This document shows, piece by piece, positions 20,322-30,534 of a stretch of DNA of 64,000 bases. Within the stretch, counting starts at the first letter, position 1, and every line of letters starts with the position of its first letter. The DNA comes from Acinetobacter defluvii. Its GTDB lineage: Bacteria; Pseudomonadota; Gammaproteobacteria; Pseudomonadales; Moraxellaceae. The position numbers were made by a program, and so were the translations under genes. Location of the stretch: positions 2,666,001-2,730,000 of the forward strand of contig NZ_CP029397.2 of NCBI RefSeq assembly GCF_001704615.3, written 5' to 3'. The notes beneath the pieces were generated by a model. The model had not been told where the DNA came from, made no database searches, and was given only the letters and a program-made list of their open reading frames with translations.

Positions 20322-22895
20322 ATGGCAGAATTTCATGCAGCAGCACTGCCTGAACGACTGCAACAGGCATTTCAAGCCAAGCAAAGCCTTGCCGCACAAC
20401 AGGTTTATTTTGCACCTGTTCGTCATCATAGTCCTGCCTGTGCCTATGCCTTGCAACAGTATATTCAGGCACTCCAACCCACGCATATTTTGATCGAAGC
20501 ACCGCATAGTTTTCAATTTTTACTTGAAGCTTTGTTGGATGCGGATACGCAGCCACCGATTGCGATTTTTGCACAAGCACAGCGACACAAAGCAGCTCAA
20601 GCATCTTCGCAAAACAAAAAATCGGATGAGGATGAAGAACCGCAAGAAGATCAAACGCCTGCGCTCTTTTCGGCTTATTATCCTTTCTGTGAATATTCAC
20701 CTGAATGGGTAGCATTAAAACAAGGTACTACTCAACATGCCAAGATCGAATTTATTGATCTGTCTTGGCAAGAACAAAGTGCGTTTAAATTGGAAAATGC
20801 ATCCTTAGATTGGTCACAAAAAAATCTGATTTCTGAGCGTTATTTAGCGCACAGTCAATATATTCAAAATCTTGCACAGCAGCTGCATTGTCGCAATCAT
20901 GATGAACTTTGGGATCATTTATTTGAATTACAAAGCATTTCCAAGCTCAAACAAGCTGAAAAATTTTTCGATGATGTGTTTACATGGTGCTCTTTGGCAC
21001 GTTTAGACTATGAACAAGATGTTCTGTTACAGGAAGCCTCCTTGCATCGTGAAGACTGCATGTGGCAAAAAATCCAAGCCTGTTTAAACCCTAAACATAA
21101 AATTTTAGTGGTCACGGGTGGTTTTCATACCTTGGCTTTGATTGAAAATTTAGCGCAAAAAGACACAGTAAAACGCTACCCCATTCAAGTCAATAAAAAG
21201 GAAAAATGGCAGGAAAGTGCATGGTTAATTCGTTATAGTTTTGACCGTTTGGATGCGTTAAATGGTTATGCTTCGGGTATGCCATCGCCTGCATTTTATC
21301 AACAGTTTTGGCAAGACTTAAATCAAGCAGATGAGCAGGAAAAGTCACAAACACATGTTGATGAACATTTGATTCAACAACAATTTCTAAAATATCTGAC
21401 CGAAATTTGTCATCATTTGGATGAGAAACAAGTGTTGGATGTTACAGCCTATATTGCCCTGAAAAATACCGCAGAATTGGCATTTCAATTGGCACATTTA
21501 CGGGGACATTATCGCCCAAGTCGTTATGACCTGTTGGATGCCTTGCAAAGTGCCTTGGTCAAAGGTGAATTGGATGATGGACAACACCTGTTATTTCAGG
21601 AAATTTACAGTTATTTAAGTGGGCAACAGCTTGGTAAAGTTGCTGCACATCAGCACAGCCCTGCGCTATTACAAAATATTTTTAAACAAATTGAAAAATA
21701 TCGTTTCAATGTCAGTGATACCATTCCACGCAACCGAAAACTTGATATTTACCGTAAACCATTACATCAAGACATCAGTCAATTTCTGAATTTACTTGAA
21801 TTTGTCGATTGTGGTTTTGCACAGCGTCTGTCAGGTCCTGATTTTACTCATGGCGCAGGTCTAGATTTGCTGTTTGAAGAATGGCGTTATACATGGTCGC
21901 CCTCGGTTGAAGCGCGTTTGATCGAACTTGCAGAATTGGGTGATCAGTTACAGCAAATTGCCTTAGGAAAAATTCTCGCTTTACAGCAACATAATCAGGA
22001 AAATGGACTTGGGCATTCGGCATTTGAAACTGCAAAATTACTGACTTTAGCCTGTCGTTTGGGCTTAAAAGAACAACTGAATATTTTGCAAAAACAATTG
22101 GATGATTATTTACAAACCGATCAAAGCCTACACTCTGTCGTTGCTGCAGCACAGCAATTGTATTATCTGTGGAGTGGTCGCCAATTATTGCAATTGCCTG
22201 AACATATTTTACAGCAAAGTTTGGTTCAGGCAGTGAAGCAAGCCTGTTTTTTACTCGACCAACTGTATGACACGCATGAAGATAAAATCGAAGAAAATCT
22301 GAAAAGTTTTAAGACTTTGCATGATCTGATTTTGTCTGTTTCTAAGCTCAAATCACAACAAGACAATGACTCACTCTTGGCATTGTTTTATCAGCATGTG
22401 GAACGTCAACAGTTTGATCAATACCATCTCAGTAAATTAAAAGGTGCTTTGGATACGTTGATGTTTCTTGATCATCGCATTGATCAAGCGCAATTACAGC
22501 AATATTTAAAAACTGCCTTTGCCATCGGCTGTGATGCCGATGAAGCCGTACAATATATTCAAGGTATGTTTGCCATTGCGCCTGAGATTTTTGTGCAATC
22601 CCCGATTGCGATCAATGCCTTATATGATTTGGTCAAACATTGGCGAGAAGATACGTTTTTACAGATTTTGCCTGATCTGCGTTACATTTTCAGTCAACTC
22701 AGTCCAAAGCAAAATTCATCCGTTTCGCAAAATGTTGCCCGTATGGCAGGACTTGCCGAAGATGTGGTTTTAGATCAAGTCCATAGTCATATCAATGAAC
22801 ACGACATGCTGAATGCAGCACATTTAAATCAACAATTACAACAACTTTTACAGCATGATCAACTGCAAGATTGGATCACAGGAGTTGAAAAATGA
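20322..22895 (+). CDS. DUF5682-family protein (YehM-like), gene 2 of the cassette
   Basis: This 857-residue cytosolic protein has no signal peptide or membrane segment. The N-terminus has the DUF5682 entry motif VYFAPVRHHSPACAYALQQY followed by PTHILIEAPHSFQFLLEAL. A second conserved block, ILVVTGGFHTLALIENL, lies near residue 265, and together these suggest a TraB/ChaN-like fold. I infer this from the His-rich motifs and have not verified it. A charged insert (KSDEDEEPQEDQ) sits near residue 105. The remaining 500 residues are alpha-helical and glutamine-rich, with LSGPDFTHGAGLDLLFEEWRYTWSP as a conserved patch near residue 508. It overlaps the VWA gene by four bases, implying translational coupling. 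Confidence 0.8.
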   Translation: MAEFHAAALPERLQQAFQAKQSLAAQQVYFAPVRHHSPACAYALQQYIQALQPTHILIEAPHSFQFLLEALLDADTQPPIAIFAQAQRHKAAQASSQNKKSDEDEEPQEDQTPALFSAYYPFCEYSPEWVALKQGTTQHAKIEFIDLSWQEQSAFKLENASLDWSQKNLISERYLAHSQYIQNLAQQLHCRNHDELWDHLFELQSISKLKQAEKFFDDVFTWCSLARLDYEQDVLLQEASLHREDCMWQKIQACLNPKHKILVVTGGFHTLALIENLAQKDTVKRYPIQVNKKEKWQESAWLIRYSFDRLDALNGYASGMPSPAFYQQFWQDLNQADEQEKSQTHVDEHLIQQQFLKYLTEICHHLDEKQVLDVTAYIALKNTAELAFQLAHLRGHYRPSRYDLLDALQSALVKGELDDGQHLLFQEIYSYLSGQQLGKVAAHQHSPALLQNIFKQIEKYRFNVSDTIPRNRKLDIYRKPLHQDISQFLNLLEFVDCGFAQRLSGPDFTHGAGLDLLFEEWRYTWSPSVEARLIELAELGDQLQQIALGKILALQQHNQENGLGHSAFETAKLLTLACRLGLKEQLNILQKQLDDYLQTDQSLHSVVAAAQQLYYLWSGRQLLQLPEHILQQSLVQAVKQACFLLDQLYDTHEDKIEENLKSFKTLHDLILSVSKLKSQQDNDSLLALFYQHVERQQFDQYHLSKLKGALDTLMFLDHRIDQAQLQQYLKTAFAIGCDADEAVQYIQGMFAIAPEIFVQSPIAINALYDLVKHWREDTFLQILPDLRYIFSQLSPKQNSSVSQNVARMAGLAEDVVLDQVHSHINEHDMLNAAHLNQQLQQLLQHDQLQDWITGVEK

Positions 22896-24070
22896 CACAA
22901 AACAACACTGCGCCATCCGATTTAGATCAACAAGAAACCGCTTTGGACAGCTTAGATGCAGCGCGGCGTTGGCGACTGATTTTAGGACGTTATTCGGATC
23001 AAAGTTTATCCGCAGCCAATTTATCAGGCGAACAACTTAAATTGGAACGCAATCTCGACTATTTATATCAAAATGAATATAAACGCCGAGGGGTTCAGCA
23101 AGGTTCAAACCGACATGGTGGGCTTGAGGGTTCACAACTGACTGCAATCAATTGGCTCAATCAAAGTCGAAAATTATTTCCCAAATCCACTTTTGAGCGG
23201 ATGCAAAAGCATGCGCTTGAACGTTATCAGTTGAAAGACTTACTGAAAGACCCGCAAAGTATTCGTGAATTAGAACCCAATCCTGCCACTGCCAAAGCAC
23301 TGCTCAGTATGCGTGGGCGTTTGAGTGCCGAAGCCAAAGAAGCGGTGCGGGATGTGATTCGTCAGGTGGTTGAGGAATTATTACAAAAAATTCGCACACA
23401 GTTTTTGCAGTCCCTACAAGGTCGGCGTAACCGTTTTCGTCGTACGCATATCAAACAAGCGCAAAATTTTGATTGGAAACGTACCATTCAAAACAATCTG
23501 AAAAATTATCAAGCTGAGCATAAAAAGCTGATTATTCAAAATCCAATTTTTAATGCACGAGTGCAAAAGCATTTGTCTTGGGAAATTGTACTGTGTGTGG
23601 ATCAGAGTGGTTCAATGCTTGATTCGGTGATGTATGCCGCGATTTGTGCAAGTATTTTGGCGGCATTGCCTGCGGTGAAAATCAGCTTGGTGCTGTTTGA
23701 TACGCAAATTGTCGATCTCAGTCATTTGGCGCATGATCCTGTCGAGGTCTTGCTCACGGTACAACTTGGTGGCGGAACCAATATTGGCAAAGCGATGGAA
23801 TATTGTGCCAAAAAAATTACCCAACCAAATCGCAGTATTTTGATTTTGATCAGTGATTTTGAAGAAGGTGCATCGGTGCAGCATTTGTTAAATACCACCG
23901 CCCAACTGAATGAACAAGGTTGTAAATTGCTTGGGCTTGCCGCATTGGACAGCCAAGCCAATCCTGTGTATGACAGTAATATGGCGCAAAAATTACAACA
24001 ACGTGGTATGCAAATCGCAGCAATGACACCTGATCATTTAGCCACTTGGTTTGCGGAGGTGATGCAATGA
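22892..24070 (+). CDS. VWA-domain protein (YehP-like), gene 3 of the cassette
   Basis: This 392-residue soluble protein has a basic, helical N-terminal half (DAARRWRLILGRYSD and following) and a C-terminal von Willebrand A domain from about residue 225. The metal-ion-dependent adhesion site looks complete: DQSGS in VLCVDQSGSMLDS, the threonine in GGGTNIGKAMEYC, and the aspartate of ILISDFEEG. It is the expected partner of the MoxR ATPase at 19207. A GGAG site precedes the ATG, which overlaps the DUF5682 stop. The stop overlaps the next gene's ATG in an ATGA. The E. coli counterpart is YehP. Confidence 0.87.
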   Translation: MTQNNTAPSDLDQQETALDSLDAARRWRLILGRYSDQSLSAANLSGEQLKLERNLDYLYQNEYKRRGVQQGSNRHGGLEGSQLTAINWLNQSRKLFPKSTFERMQKHALERYQLKDLLKDPQSIRELEPNPATAKALLSMRGRLSAEAKEAVRDVIRQVVEELLQKIRTQFLQSLQGRRNRFRRTHIKQAQNFDWKRTIQNNLKNYQAEHKKLIIQNPIFNARVQKHLSWEIVLCVDQSGSMLDSVMYAAICASILAALPAVKISLVLFDTQIVDLSHLAHDPVEVLLTVQLGGGTNIGKAMEYCAKKITQPNRSILILISDFEEGASVQHLLNTTAQLNEQGCKLLGLAALDSQANPVYDSNMAQKLQQRGMQIAAMTPDHLATWFAEVMQ

Positions 24071-26235
24071 TTGGGCAAATTTATCTGCATTATGATGAAG
24101 ACAGTTTGGCATTACACAGCAATGCAGGCTTGATTCGTCGTGCTAAAAAGTCGCTTGAAGATGTGCAACTCGTTCAGGGAAATACTGCACCTTTACAGTT
24201 CAAAGTGGAAGAATTTGAGGTTGTTTTACCTGAGCAAGGCATTACTGAAGCACAATGTAATTGCCCTGCGCAAAGCTGCTGTAAACACATTCTCATCAGT
24301 ATTTTTTGGTTACAGCAAAATCAAAATCTAACTGCAAATACCATACAAAGCACTGAAACATCCGCCGAACCAAGCCATAAAAATGGCAATCAAAATGATA
24401 ATAAAAGCGCTACGGAAAATATTGATGCCACTGTAGACAATATCCAACACAGCTCAACTGCAAATATTGCAACACATACAGCTTTAAATACCGCCTTAAC
24501 GCTGAAAGACAGTGCATTATTTAAAAAAGCAGGCAAAGCACAAACCCGTTTGGCTTTTGAAATTTGGCAGAGTTTTTGTCAAAACGCTGAGCATTGTCAA
24601 ATCGACATCGCCCCTGAAAAAATCAGTTTTAAAACCACATTCAGTGACAATGCCATTTTATTTTTTCCACCGACAGGTTTTGATGGGATTCTGTCAGACC
24701 TTGCAGACAATAAGAAAAATGCGGTGCATCTTGCCTGTATTGCCTATTTATTTCACTTAAATGCGCCTGAACAATGGCAATGGGCGGAAGATTTACAGCA
24801 ACAACTCAGCCAAGAACATCAGCACATTTTAAACCCTGAAGATTTTGAATTTATTCAAGAGTTACAACAACTTTGCCAACATTTTATTCAGCAAGGTTTA
24901 TCACATTTGGCCAAAGAATCGGTGTTGTCATTGCACATTTTAAATATGCAGGCACGTGCACAAAATTTACCTCGTCTTGCAACGCAGTTAAGACAACTGT
25001 ATGGCATGATGCGACAGTTTTTGGAAGATGATATTCAGATTGATGAACAGCAAATTTTCTCACAACTCGCCTATCTGAATGCTTATTTATTTGCTTTACA
25101 AAATAGCCAAAACCAAGCGGAAAATTTCACTCGTCTAAAAGGTGTCGTGCAACGTGATTATCAGGAAAACAGCACTGAACGTTTGATTCCTTTGGGCTGT
25201 GAATGGTGGCAAACTGACAGTGGTGCACAAGGTTTAACCGTAACCTTTTGGGATGTAGAACAACAACATAGCCGTGAAGTGACGCAAGCCCGAGCCAATC
25301 GCTTAGACAGTACATTTGATAAACATAATGTGGCGCAAACGGGCATTTGGGGCACATCTTTGGATTATTTGCTCAGTCATCAAATTCAACTGAATATTTC
25401 CAAAGCAAGCTCCAAAGTCAATCTCAGTGCAAGCGCAGAAACTCGATTTAGTCAACTTGCTGCCTTTAAAGCGCTGAATATGGATGATTTTCAGCAGCTC
25501 AATATCGGCATCAGTCGTTGGGCAGATCTGTATCAATATGTGCAACCGACCTCAAGTTTGGAAATCAATCCATATCGTTATGTGTTACTGCGTCATCAAC
25601 AGATTTTTGCACCTGAACTGAACGAGCAACAACAATGTTTTGAATGTCGTATTCAGGATGATGCTGGGCAAAGTTTAAAACTGACTTTGCCGATTGAAAT
25701 CGAATATCAAGTTCGTATTAAGCACCTCACAACCCTCATTCAACAAAATGAAAAAATCGTGGCAACCCTCGTGCGTTTGGATACATCACAGCAAAATATT
25801 CAATTGATTCCATGCAGTGTGATGATACAAAAAAAGCAAGGTTTGGAAATTTTCAGTTTGGATTATCATCATCCACCCTATAAAAAAAGCAGTTTGGGTG
25901 AATTGATCACAGGTCGGATTGAAAAATTACTGCAACAGAAAAAGCAGTGGCAAAGCCAACAGCACTATTCTGCTTTGGACATCGCCACACAGCAAACCCA
26001 ATCTGTGCTTGAGTTTTATGCCAATACGGGGCGTGCTGTGCTTGATCCTGATGACAAACAGAAATTGCAACACGCAGCACAGTTGTATGAAGATTTGGGC
26101 TTGGACATGTTGCAACGTAGTATTCAAACAGGAGTCGCGAGTGAAAATTTGGCAGCCACTTTACTGAAATGGCGACATTTATTTTTACAAATACAACGTC
26201 TGTCTTATCGCTTACCAATAGAAAATTCAATTTAG
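24067..26235 (+). CDS. SWIM zinc-finger protein (YehQ-like), gene 4 of the cassette
   Basis: This 722-residue protein has an N-terminal SWIM-type zinc-binding motif near residues 65-80, where CNCPAQSCCKH gives the Cys-x-Cys...Cys-x-His pattern. A variable Asn/Thr-rich stretch follows (about 90-155), then long helical glutamine-rich sequence to the end. SWIM motifs bind DNA or proteins. The start at 24067 is set by the ATGA overlap with the VWA stop; a longer frame from 24046 would run further into the VWA gene. The E. coli counterpart is YehQ. A gap of 209 bases separates it from the DUF4132 gene, with no clear terminator. Confidence 0.82.
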   Translation: MIGQIYLHYDEDSLALHSNAGLIRRAKKSLEDVQLVQGNTAPLQFKVEEFEVVLPEQGITEAQCNCPAQSCCKHILISIFWLQQNQNLTANTIQSTETSAEPSHKNGNQNDNKSATENIDATVDNIQHSSTANIATHTALNTALTLKDSALFKKAGKAQTRLAFEIWQSFCQNAEHCQIDIAPEKISFKTTFSDNAILFFPPTGFDGILSDLADNKKNAVHLACIAYLFHLNAPEQWQWAEDLQQQLSQEHQHILNPEDFEFIQELQQLCQHFIQQGLSHLAKESVLSLHILNMQARAQNLPRLATQLRQLYGMMRQFLEDDIQIDEQQIFSQLAYLNAYLFALQNSQNQAENFTRLKGVVQRDYQENSTERLIPLGCEWWQTDSGAQGLTVTFWDVEQQHSREVTQARANRLDSTFDKHNVAQTGIWGTSLDYLLSHQIQLNISKASSKVNLSASAETRFSQLAAFKALNMDDFQQLNIGISRWADLYQYVQPTSSLEINPYRYVLLRHQQIFAPELNEQQQCFECRIQDDAGQSLKLTLPIEIEYQVRIKHLTTLIQQNEKIVATLVRLDTSQQNIQLIPCSVMIQKKQGLEIFSLDYHHPPYKKSSLGELITGRIEKLLQQKKQWQSQQHYSALDIATQQTQSVLEFYANTGRAVLDPDDKQKLQHAAQLYEDLGLDMLQRSIQTGVASENLAATLLKWRHLFLQIQRLSYRLPIENSI

Positions 26236-26444
26236 AATCGATAAAAATGGGATAAAGCAAAATAAAAGCATGAATATCAGCGAAACAAGCGTGCAATAAA
26301 ATTGCCTTAGCAAGTCAAGTTATGTCGCACAACAACAAAATCACGCTTTTATTTTTGTTTTATTTTTCTAAGATAGAAACATACTTTTTTAATCAACGCT
26401 GCTGAATAACACGTAGATCTTTTTTCATAACAGGAAAGTTTATA

Positions 26445-29400
26445 ATGCTCAGTAATTTTATATCTAAAATCGAATCTTTATTTACTGATAAAGACAATAA
26501 ACAAAACAATAGCAATCCAGAACAATCGCAACATACAGATATTCAAGAATATAATCAAAAAATGGTCGAAACCATCAAACCCCTCTATGAGGTTTTCAAA
26601 GTACTCAATGAGGTCGATGAAAATCTGATGAAAAGCATTATCGCTTATATTGTAGAGGCAGAAGAACCGCAAATTCTATTAAAACTCAACCAACTGTCTG
26701 ATGAAAAAGCCAGCGATTTGATTGGTCATCCTGGTACTTATGAATGGTATTGGTCACAAACGCAACTCAGCAAAGCGCAAGAAAAATTAAAAAATCAATC
26801 TATCAAAGCCCGTAAACAGCTCAATGATCATTTATTTACCACTTTAAATCATGAGCAGATCATCCGTTTAGGTAAAGTGTACGAAAGCATTACCCAACTG
26901 AAAAATTATAAAGAACTCTATGCACCGATACCAAAATGGTTCACGTATATCGTGGTTGATGCTTTAGTAACGTTGCAGCAACGCCATGGTTTTAGTGAAA
27001 TTGATGCCAAAAAACACATTAAACAGCAGTGGACATTAGCCAAGTTAGAGCAACTTTTGGCAGCAGATGAAGCGACATTGGTGCAATACTTACCGTTATT
27101 TATTTTTGAACGTGTAGGTTGTAGTAGTTATTATACAGACCGTATGGATTTGATTTTTGAATTGTCTGATACTGATGCTTATATCGAACAGCATCTTGAT
27201 ATTTTAAAAAAGGAGATTCCAAATCTCAGTGTCGATGGTCAAACCGTATTTTTAGATTATTTAAAACGTAAACCTGAGCTTTTAAAACAACTGCCTGAGT
27301 TGATCGTAAAACTGACCATTGGGCGCTCTAAAACTATTCGTGATCTGGCTGTTAGTTTATTGAGTCAACTGAATGCTGAAGATAGTCAGCGTTATTTACA
27401 AGAATATTTAGTCAATGGTTCAAGTAAAGAGCGCGGTTTTGCTGCAGAGCTTTTAGCACGTTTAGGTGAACATAACTTCACTGTTCTTGAACAAGCACTT
27501 AAAAATGAAAAACAAAAATCAGTTCAGCAAATCATTTTAATGGCGGTGCAACGCTTAAAAGCAGTGAACGATTGTGTCAATGATACAAGTATTGAAATTC
27601 CTGCCTTTACTCCTTTGATTGCACAAGATATTCCTCCTCACTTTATTGAAGTCATGCATGAAAATTATCAGAAAATTTTAGAAAAAGCGGAACAGTCCGC
27701 TGCTGCTGAAATTGAGGACAATAAAACCAATAGCTACCGCTCAGATTGGGCACAAAAAAACCTGAAACGCCTAAAAAACTTAAAAATGGGAAACATTGAT
27801 CATTTATTAGAACAACTTAATGGTCAGTCACCACGTAAATCCTTTGAGTCTGATATTCAAATCATTAACCATCAAAAAAGGCTACAAAGTTTTCCTGAAT
27901 ATTCATTGCATCATGCCTTACGCATTCATGCCAGTCGCCGTCACGATCAAAGTGCGCATTGGAGTTCAATTTTTGAGGACTTACCGCCCACCCAATATAG
28001 CACCTTAGATCTACGCCAAATTAATCAGGCACTCAAAGAAACAGGTTATGGCAATACTGAACGTCAGATTGCACAAGGCATGCTGATGTCTTATTGGAAT
28101 GATTTGGATGATTACATCACCGAACCTGAACAAATTTGGCCGTTCTTTGCGGAACATCCTGAATTTATTTCTGAAGCATTGGGCTTAAGTCCGTCTTTGG
28201 AGGAAAATAGCTATTATCAATTTGAAGAGATCAAAGCGATTAAGATTTTAGAATATTTCCCAAGCATTCCACAGCAATATATTCCCCGTTTGCTTGAATA
28301 TGCATTAGGGGAAAATAAACGCTTACGTTTCGATGCACAGCAAGCCTTACAAACTTTACCAGATATTCATCTACGTGCCATTGAAGCATTGAGCTCTGGT
28401 AAACAAGAGATTCGTATCACAGCGATTGAATGGCTTGCACGTTTGCAACATCCAGATGCCATCAAACCTTTAAATGATTTGCTTAAAAAAGAGAAAAAAG
28501 AAATTGTTCGTGCAGCGTTATTAACTGCATTAGAAAAACTTGGGCAAGACATCAGTCCTTATCTGTCTGAAAAAGTTTTAATGGCAGAAGCTGAACAAGG
28601 TCTAAAAGCCAAACTCTCCAGTAGTTTTGCATGGTTTGATGCCAAAACTTTGCCTGAAGTACAGTGGAAAAATGGTACGACTGTAAAAGCTGAAATTATC
28701 CATTGGTGGGTAGTACTTGCTGAAAAATTGAAAGACCCGAAAGCCAATGCGCTTTTCCAACGTTATTTGGATTTACTTGATGAGAAAAGCCAACAAAAAC
28801 TCGCCAATCATCTATTACACACGTTTATTCAACAAGATACACTTTCGCCAACTTTAGACCAAGCGATGGAGGTTGCTACTAAAGAAGCGCCTCAACGCCT
28901 CCAAGGTTATCGTGATAGCTATAAAAATTATGGACATAAATATCCTGAATATTATGGGCATTATGCAACGATTACGCTTGAGGAGGTCATTGAAGAAATT
29001 AAACGTCAGCAATTGGCAATTTACTTAGGTTCAGCGATTAAAAGTAAAGGCATGTTGGCATTGACTTATCCTGCACAAGGCAGTTTTGCAGTAAAAACTT
29101 TGCAAGACTATATGAAACAGCATTATCAACGCCGTTCACAAATTGAAGCCATGATTTCTGCGTTGTCGATCAGCAATGACCCTCTTATTATTCAACTGTT
29201 ATTGTCACTATCACGTCGCTATCGCACCACATCTGTGCAAAACTTAGCAACTGAACTAGTTGCTGAAATTGCTGAGCGTAACCAATGGACCAGTGATGAA
29301 CTCGCAGATCGTACCATTCCTACCGCAGGTTTAGATGAAAATGGCATTTTAAACTTAGAGTATGGTTCACGTTTATTTACTGCGATTGTGGATGATAAAG

Positions 29401-30272
29401 ATAAATTTGTTCTCAAAAATGAAGAAGGTAAAGTCGTAAAAGCCTTACCTGCGGCACGTCAGAATGATGATGAAAGCTTAATTAAAGAAGCCAAAGCGCT
29501 GTTCAGCAGCAGTAAAAAAGAACTTAAACAAGTGATTGATTTACAAACACAACGCTTATATGAAGCAATGTGCAGCGAACGCCAATGGAAACAAGCTGAA
29601 TGGTTTGAATATTTACATGCGCATCCGATTGTACGCCGTTTGATTCAACGTTTGGTGTGGATTGAGGTAACTGAATCAGGTGAAAAAATCGCTTTTCGTC
29701 CAAGTGATGATGGTTGTTTACTCAACCTTGATGATGATGAGATTGAAATTCAAAACAACAGTTACATTCAAATTGCACATGCCGTGATTGTTGGCAAAGA
29801 AAATGCACAGGCATGGCTAGATCATTTTAAAGACTACAAAGTGAAGTTTTTATTTGAGCAAATGAGCCATCATTTACCTGAAATGGCGGATTTAAAAGCG
29901 ACTCAAATCGAAGATCGTAAAGGCTGGATTACCGATACCTTTACATTACGGGGTGTGGTTAACAAACTTGGCTATCAACGTTCAAGTATTGAAGACGCTG
30001 GCTCATTTGACCGTTATACCAAGTCCTTTAAACAACTTGGCATAGACGTACAAATCGTTTTTAGTAGCAGTTATGTCCCTGAGGAAAATATCCCCGCAGT
30101 CCTGTATGAGTTGGAATTTAATAAATTAGGCAGTCGCTCTTGGAACTCACACAGCCTACTTCTCAGTGAAGTTCCGCCAATTTTATTGGCTGAAAGCTAT
30201 GCAGACTATTTAAAAGTAGCCGATGCATGTAATGGTTTTGATCCCGAGTGGCAAAAAAAGACCCCTTGGTAA
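26445..30272 (+). CDS. Large HEAT-like/DUF4132 protein (YehI/MolR-like), gene 5 of the cassette
   Basis: This is a 1275-residue cytosolic, mostly helical protein. HEAT-like repeats are visible near residues 290-370 (VFLDYLKRKPELLKQLPELIVKL; RDLAVSLLSQLNAEDSQRYL) and 620-720 (IRITAIEWLARLQHPDAIKPL). The DUF4132 module lies near 1040-1140 (ERQWKQAEWFEYLHAHPIVRRLIQRLVWIEV), followed by FRPSDDGCLLNL and ending with LLSEVPPILLAESYADYLKVAD. DUF4132 proteins include E. coli YehI and MolR; their activity is unknown. AGGAAAG precedes the ATG. In E. coli the homologue lies upstream of yehL, so the gene order is permuted here. A terminator-like hairpin follows. Confidence 0.82.
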   Translation: MLSNFISKIESLFTDKDNKQNNSNPEQSQHTDIQEYNQKMVETIKPLYEVFKVLNEVDENLMKSIIAYIVEAEEPQILLKLNQLSDEKASDLIGHPGTYEWYWSQTQLSKAQEKLKNQSIKARKQLNDHLFTTLNHEQIIRLGKVYESITQLKNYKELYAPIPKWFTYIVVDALVTLQQRHGFSEIDAKKHIKQQWTLAKLEQLLAADEATLVQYLPLFIFERVGCSSYYTDRMDLIFELSDTDAYIEQHLDILKKEIPNLSVDGQTVFLDYLKRKPELLKQLPELIVKLTIGRSKTIRDLAVSLLSQLNAEDSQRYLQEYLVNGSSKERGFAAELLARLGEHNFTVLEQALKNEKQKSVQQIILMAVQRLKAVNDCVNDTSIEIPAFTPLIAQDIPPHFIEVMHENYQKILEKAEQSAAAEIEDNKTNSYRSDWAQKNLKRLKNLKMGNIDHLLEQLNGQSPRKSFESDIQIINHQKRLQSFPEYSLHHALRIHASRRHDQSAHWSSIFEDLPPTQYSTLDLRQINQALKETGYGNTERQIAQGMLMSYWNDLDDYITEPEQIWPFFAEHPEFISEALGLSPSLEENSYYQFEEIKAIKILEYFPSIPQQYIPRLLEYALGENKRLRFDAQQALQTLPDIHLRAIEALSSGKQEIRITAIEWLARLQHPDAIKPLNDLLKKEKKEIVRAALLTALEKLGQDISPYLSEKVLMAEAEQGLKAKLSSSFAWFDAKTLPEVQWKNGTTVKAEIIHWWVVLAEKLKDPKANALFQRYLDLLDEKSQQKLANHLLHTFIQQDTLSPTLDQAMEVATKEAPQRLQGYRDSYKNYGHKYPEYYGHYATITLEEVIEEIKRQQLAIYLGSAIKSKGMLALTYPAQGSFAVKTLQDYMKQHYQRRSQIEAMISALSISNDPLIIQLLLSLSRRYRTTSVQNLATELVAEIAERNQWTSDELADRTIPTAGLDENGILNLEYGSRLFTAIVDDKDKFVLKNEEGKVVKALPAARQNDDESLIKEAKALFSSSKKELKQVIDLQTQRLYEAMCSERQWKQAEWFEYLHAHPIVRRLIQRLVWIEVTESGEKIAFRPSDDGCLLNLDDDEIEIQNNSYIQIAHAVIVGKENAQAWLDHFKDYKVKFLFEQMSHHLPEMADLKATQIEDRKGWITDTFTLRGVVNKLGYQRSSIEDAGSFDRYTKSFKQLGIDVQIVFSSSYVPEENIPAVLYELEFNKLGSRSWNSHSLLLSEVPPILLAESYADYLKVADACNGFDPEWQKKTPW

Positions 30273-30289
30273 GCATGTAAATACTCACA

Positions 30290-30336
30290 AAAAACTGCTC
30301 ATTTTTTTCAGGTAAAATTGGGCAGTTTTGTCTTAT
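30290..30336 (+). terminator. Probable intrinsic terminator after the DUF4132 gene
   Basis: AAAACTGC and GCAGTTTT pair across a 20-base AT-rich loop, with a T-rich tract after. It is weaker than others in the window because of the large loop. Confidence 0.6.
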
Positions 30337-30534
30337 TTTGCAAATATTTTATTTTTCACATTTCCTTTAAAATCGTGTAGAACTAACTTATAGCCAAGTA
30401 TTGACCTAAACGCCCAAGCTTTGTGTAGATAAAGTCAATCTATACAGAATCTATATCTTTCGCCATTGCGATAGAAATCTAAAAACGCTTAAATGAGCCC
30501 ATTGTATTGCTTATTTTAAAATAAAGGACTTTGT

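Noticed and set aside
20320..20715. Minus-strand frame of 131 codons opposite the DUF5682 gene
   Set aside because: It is antisense to the conserved DUF5682 N-terminus and has no ribosome site or family resemblance.
25907..26296. Minus-strand frame opposite the SWIM protein C-terminus
   Set aside because: The plus-strand gene is supported by its operon overlaps; the antisense product has no domain and no promoter.
19207..30272. The five-gene cassette as a genomic island or mobile element
   Set aside because: No integrase, transposase, tRNA gene or flanking direct repeat is visible, and base composition looks like the rest of the window by eye.
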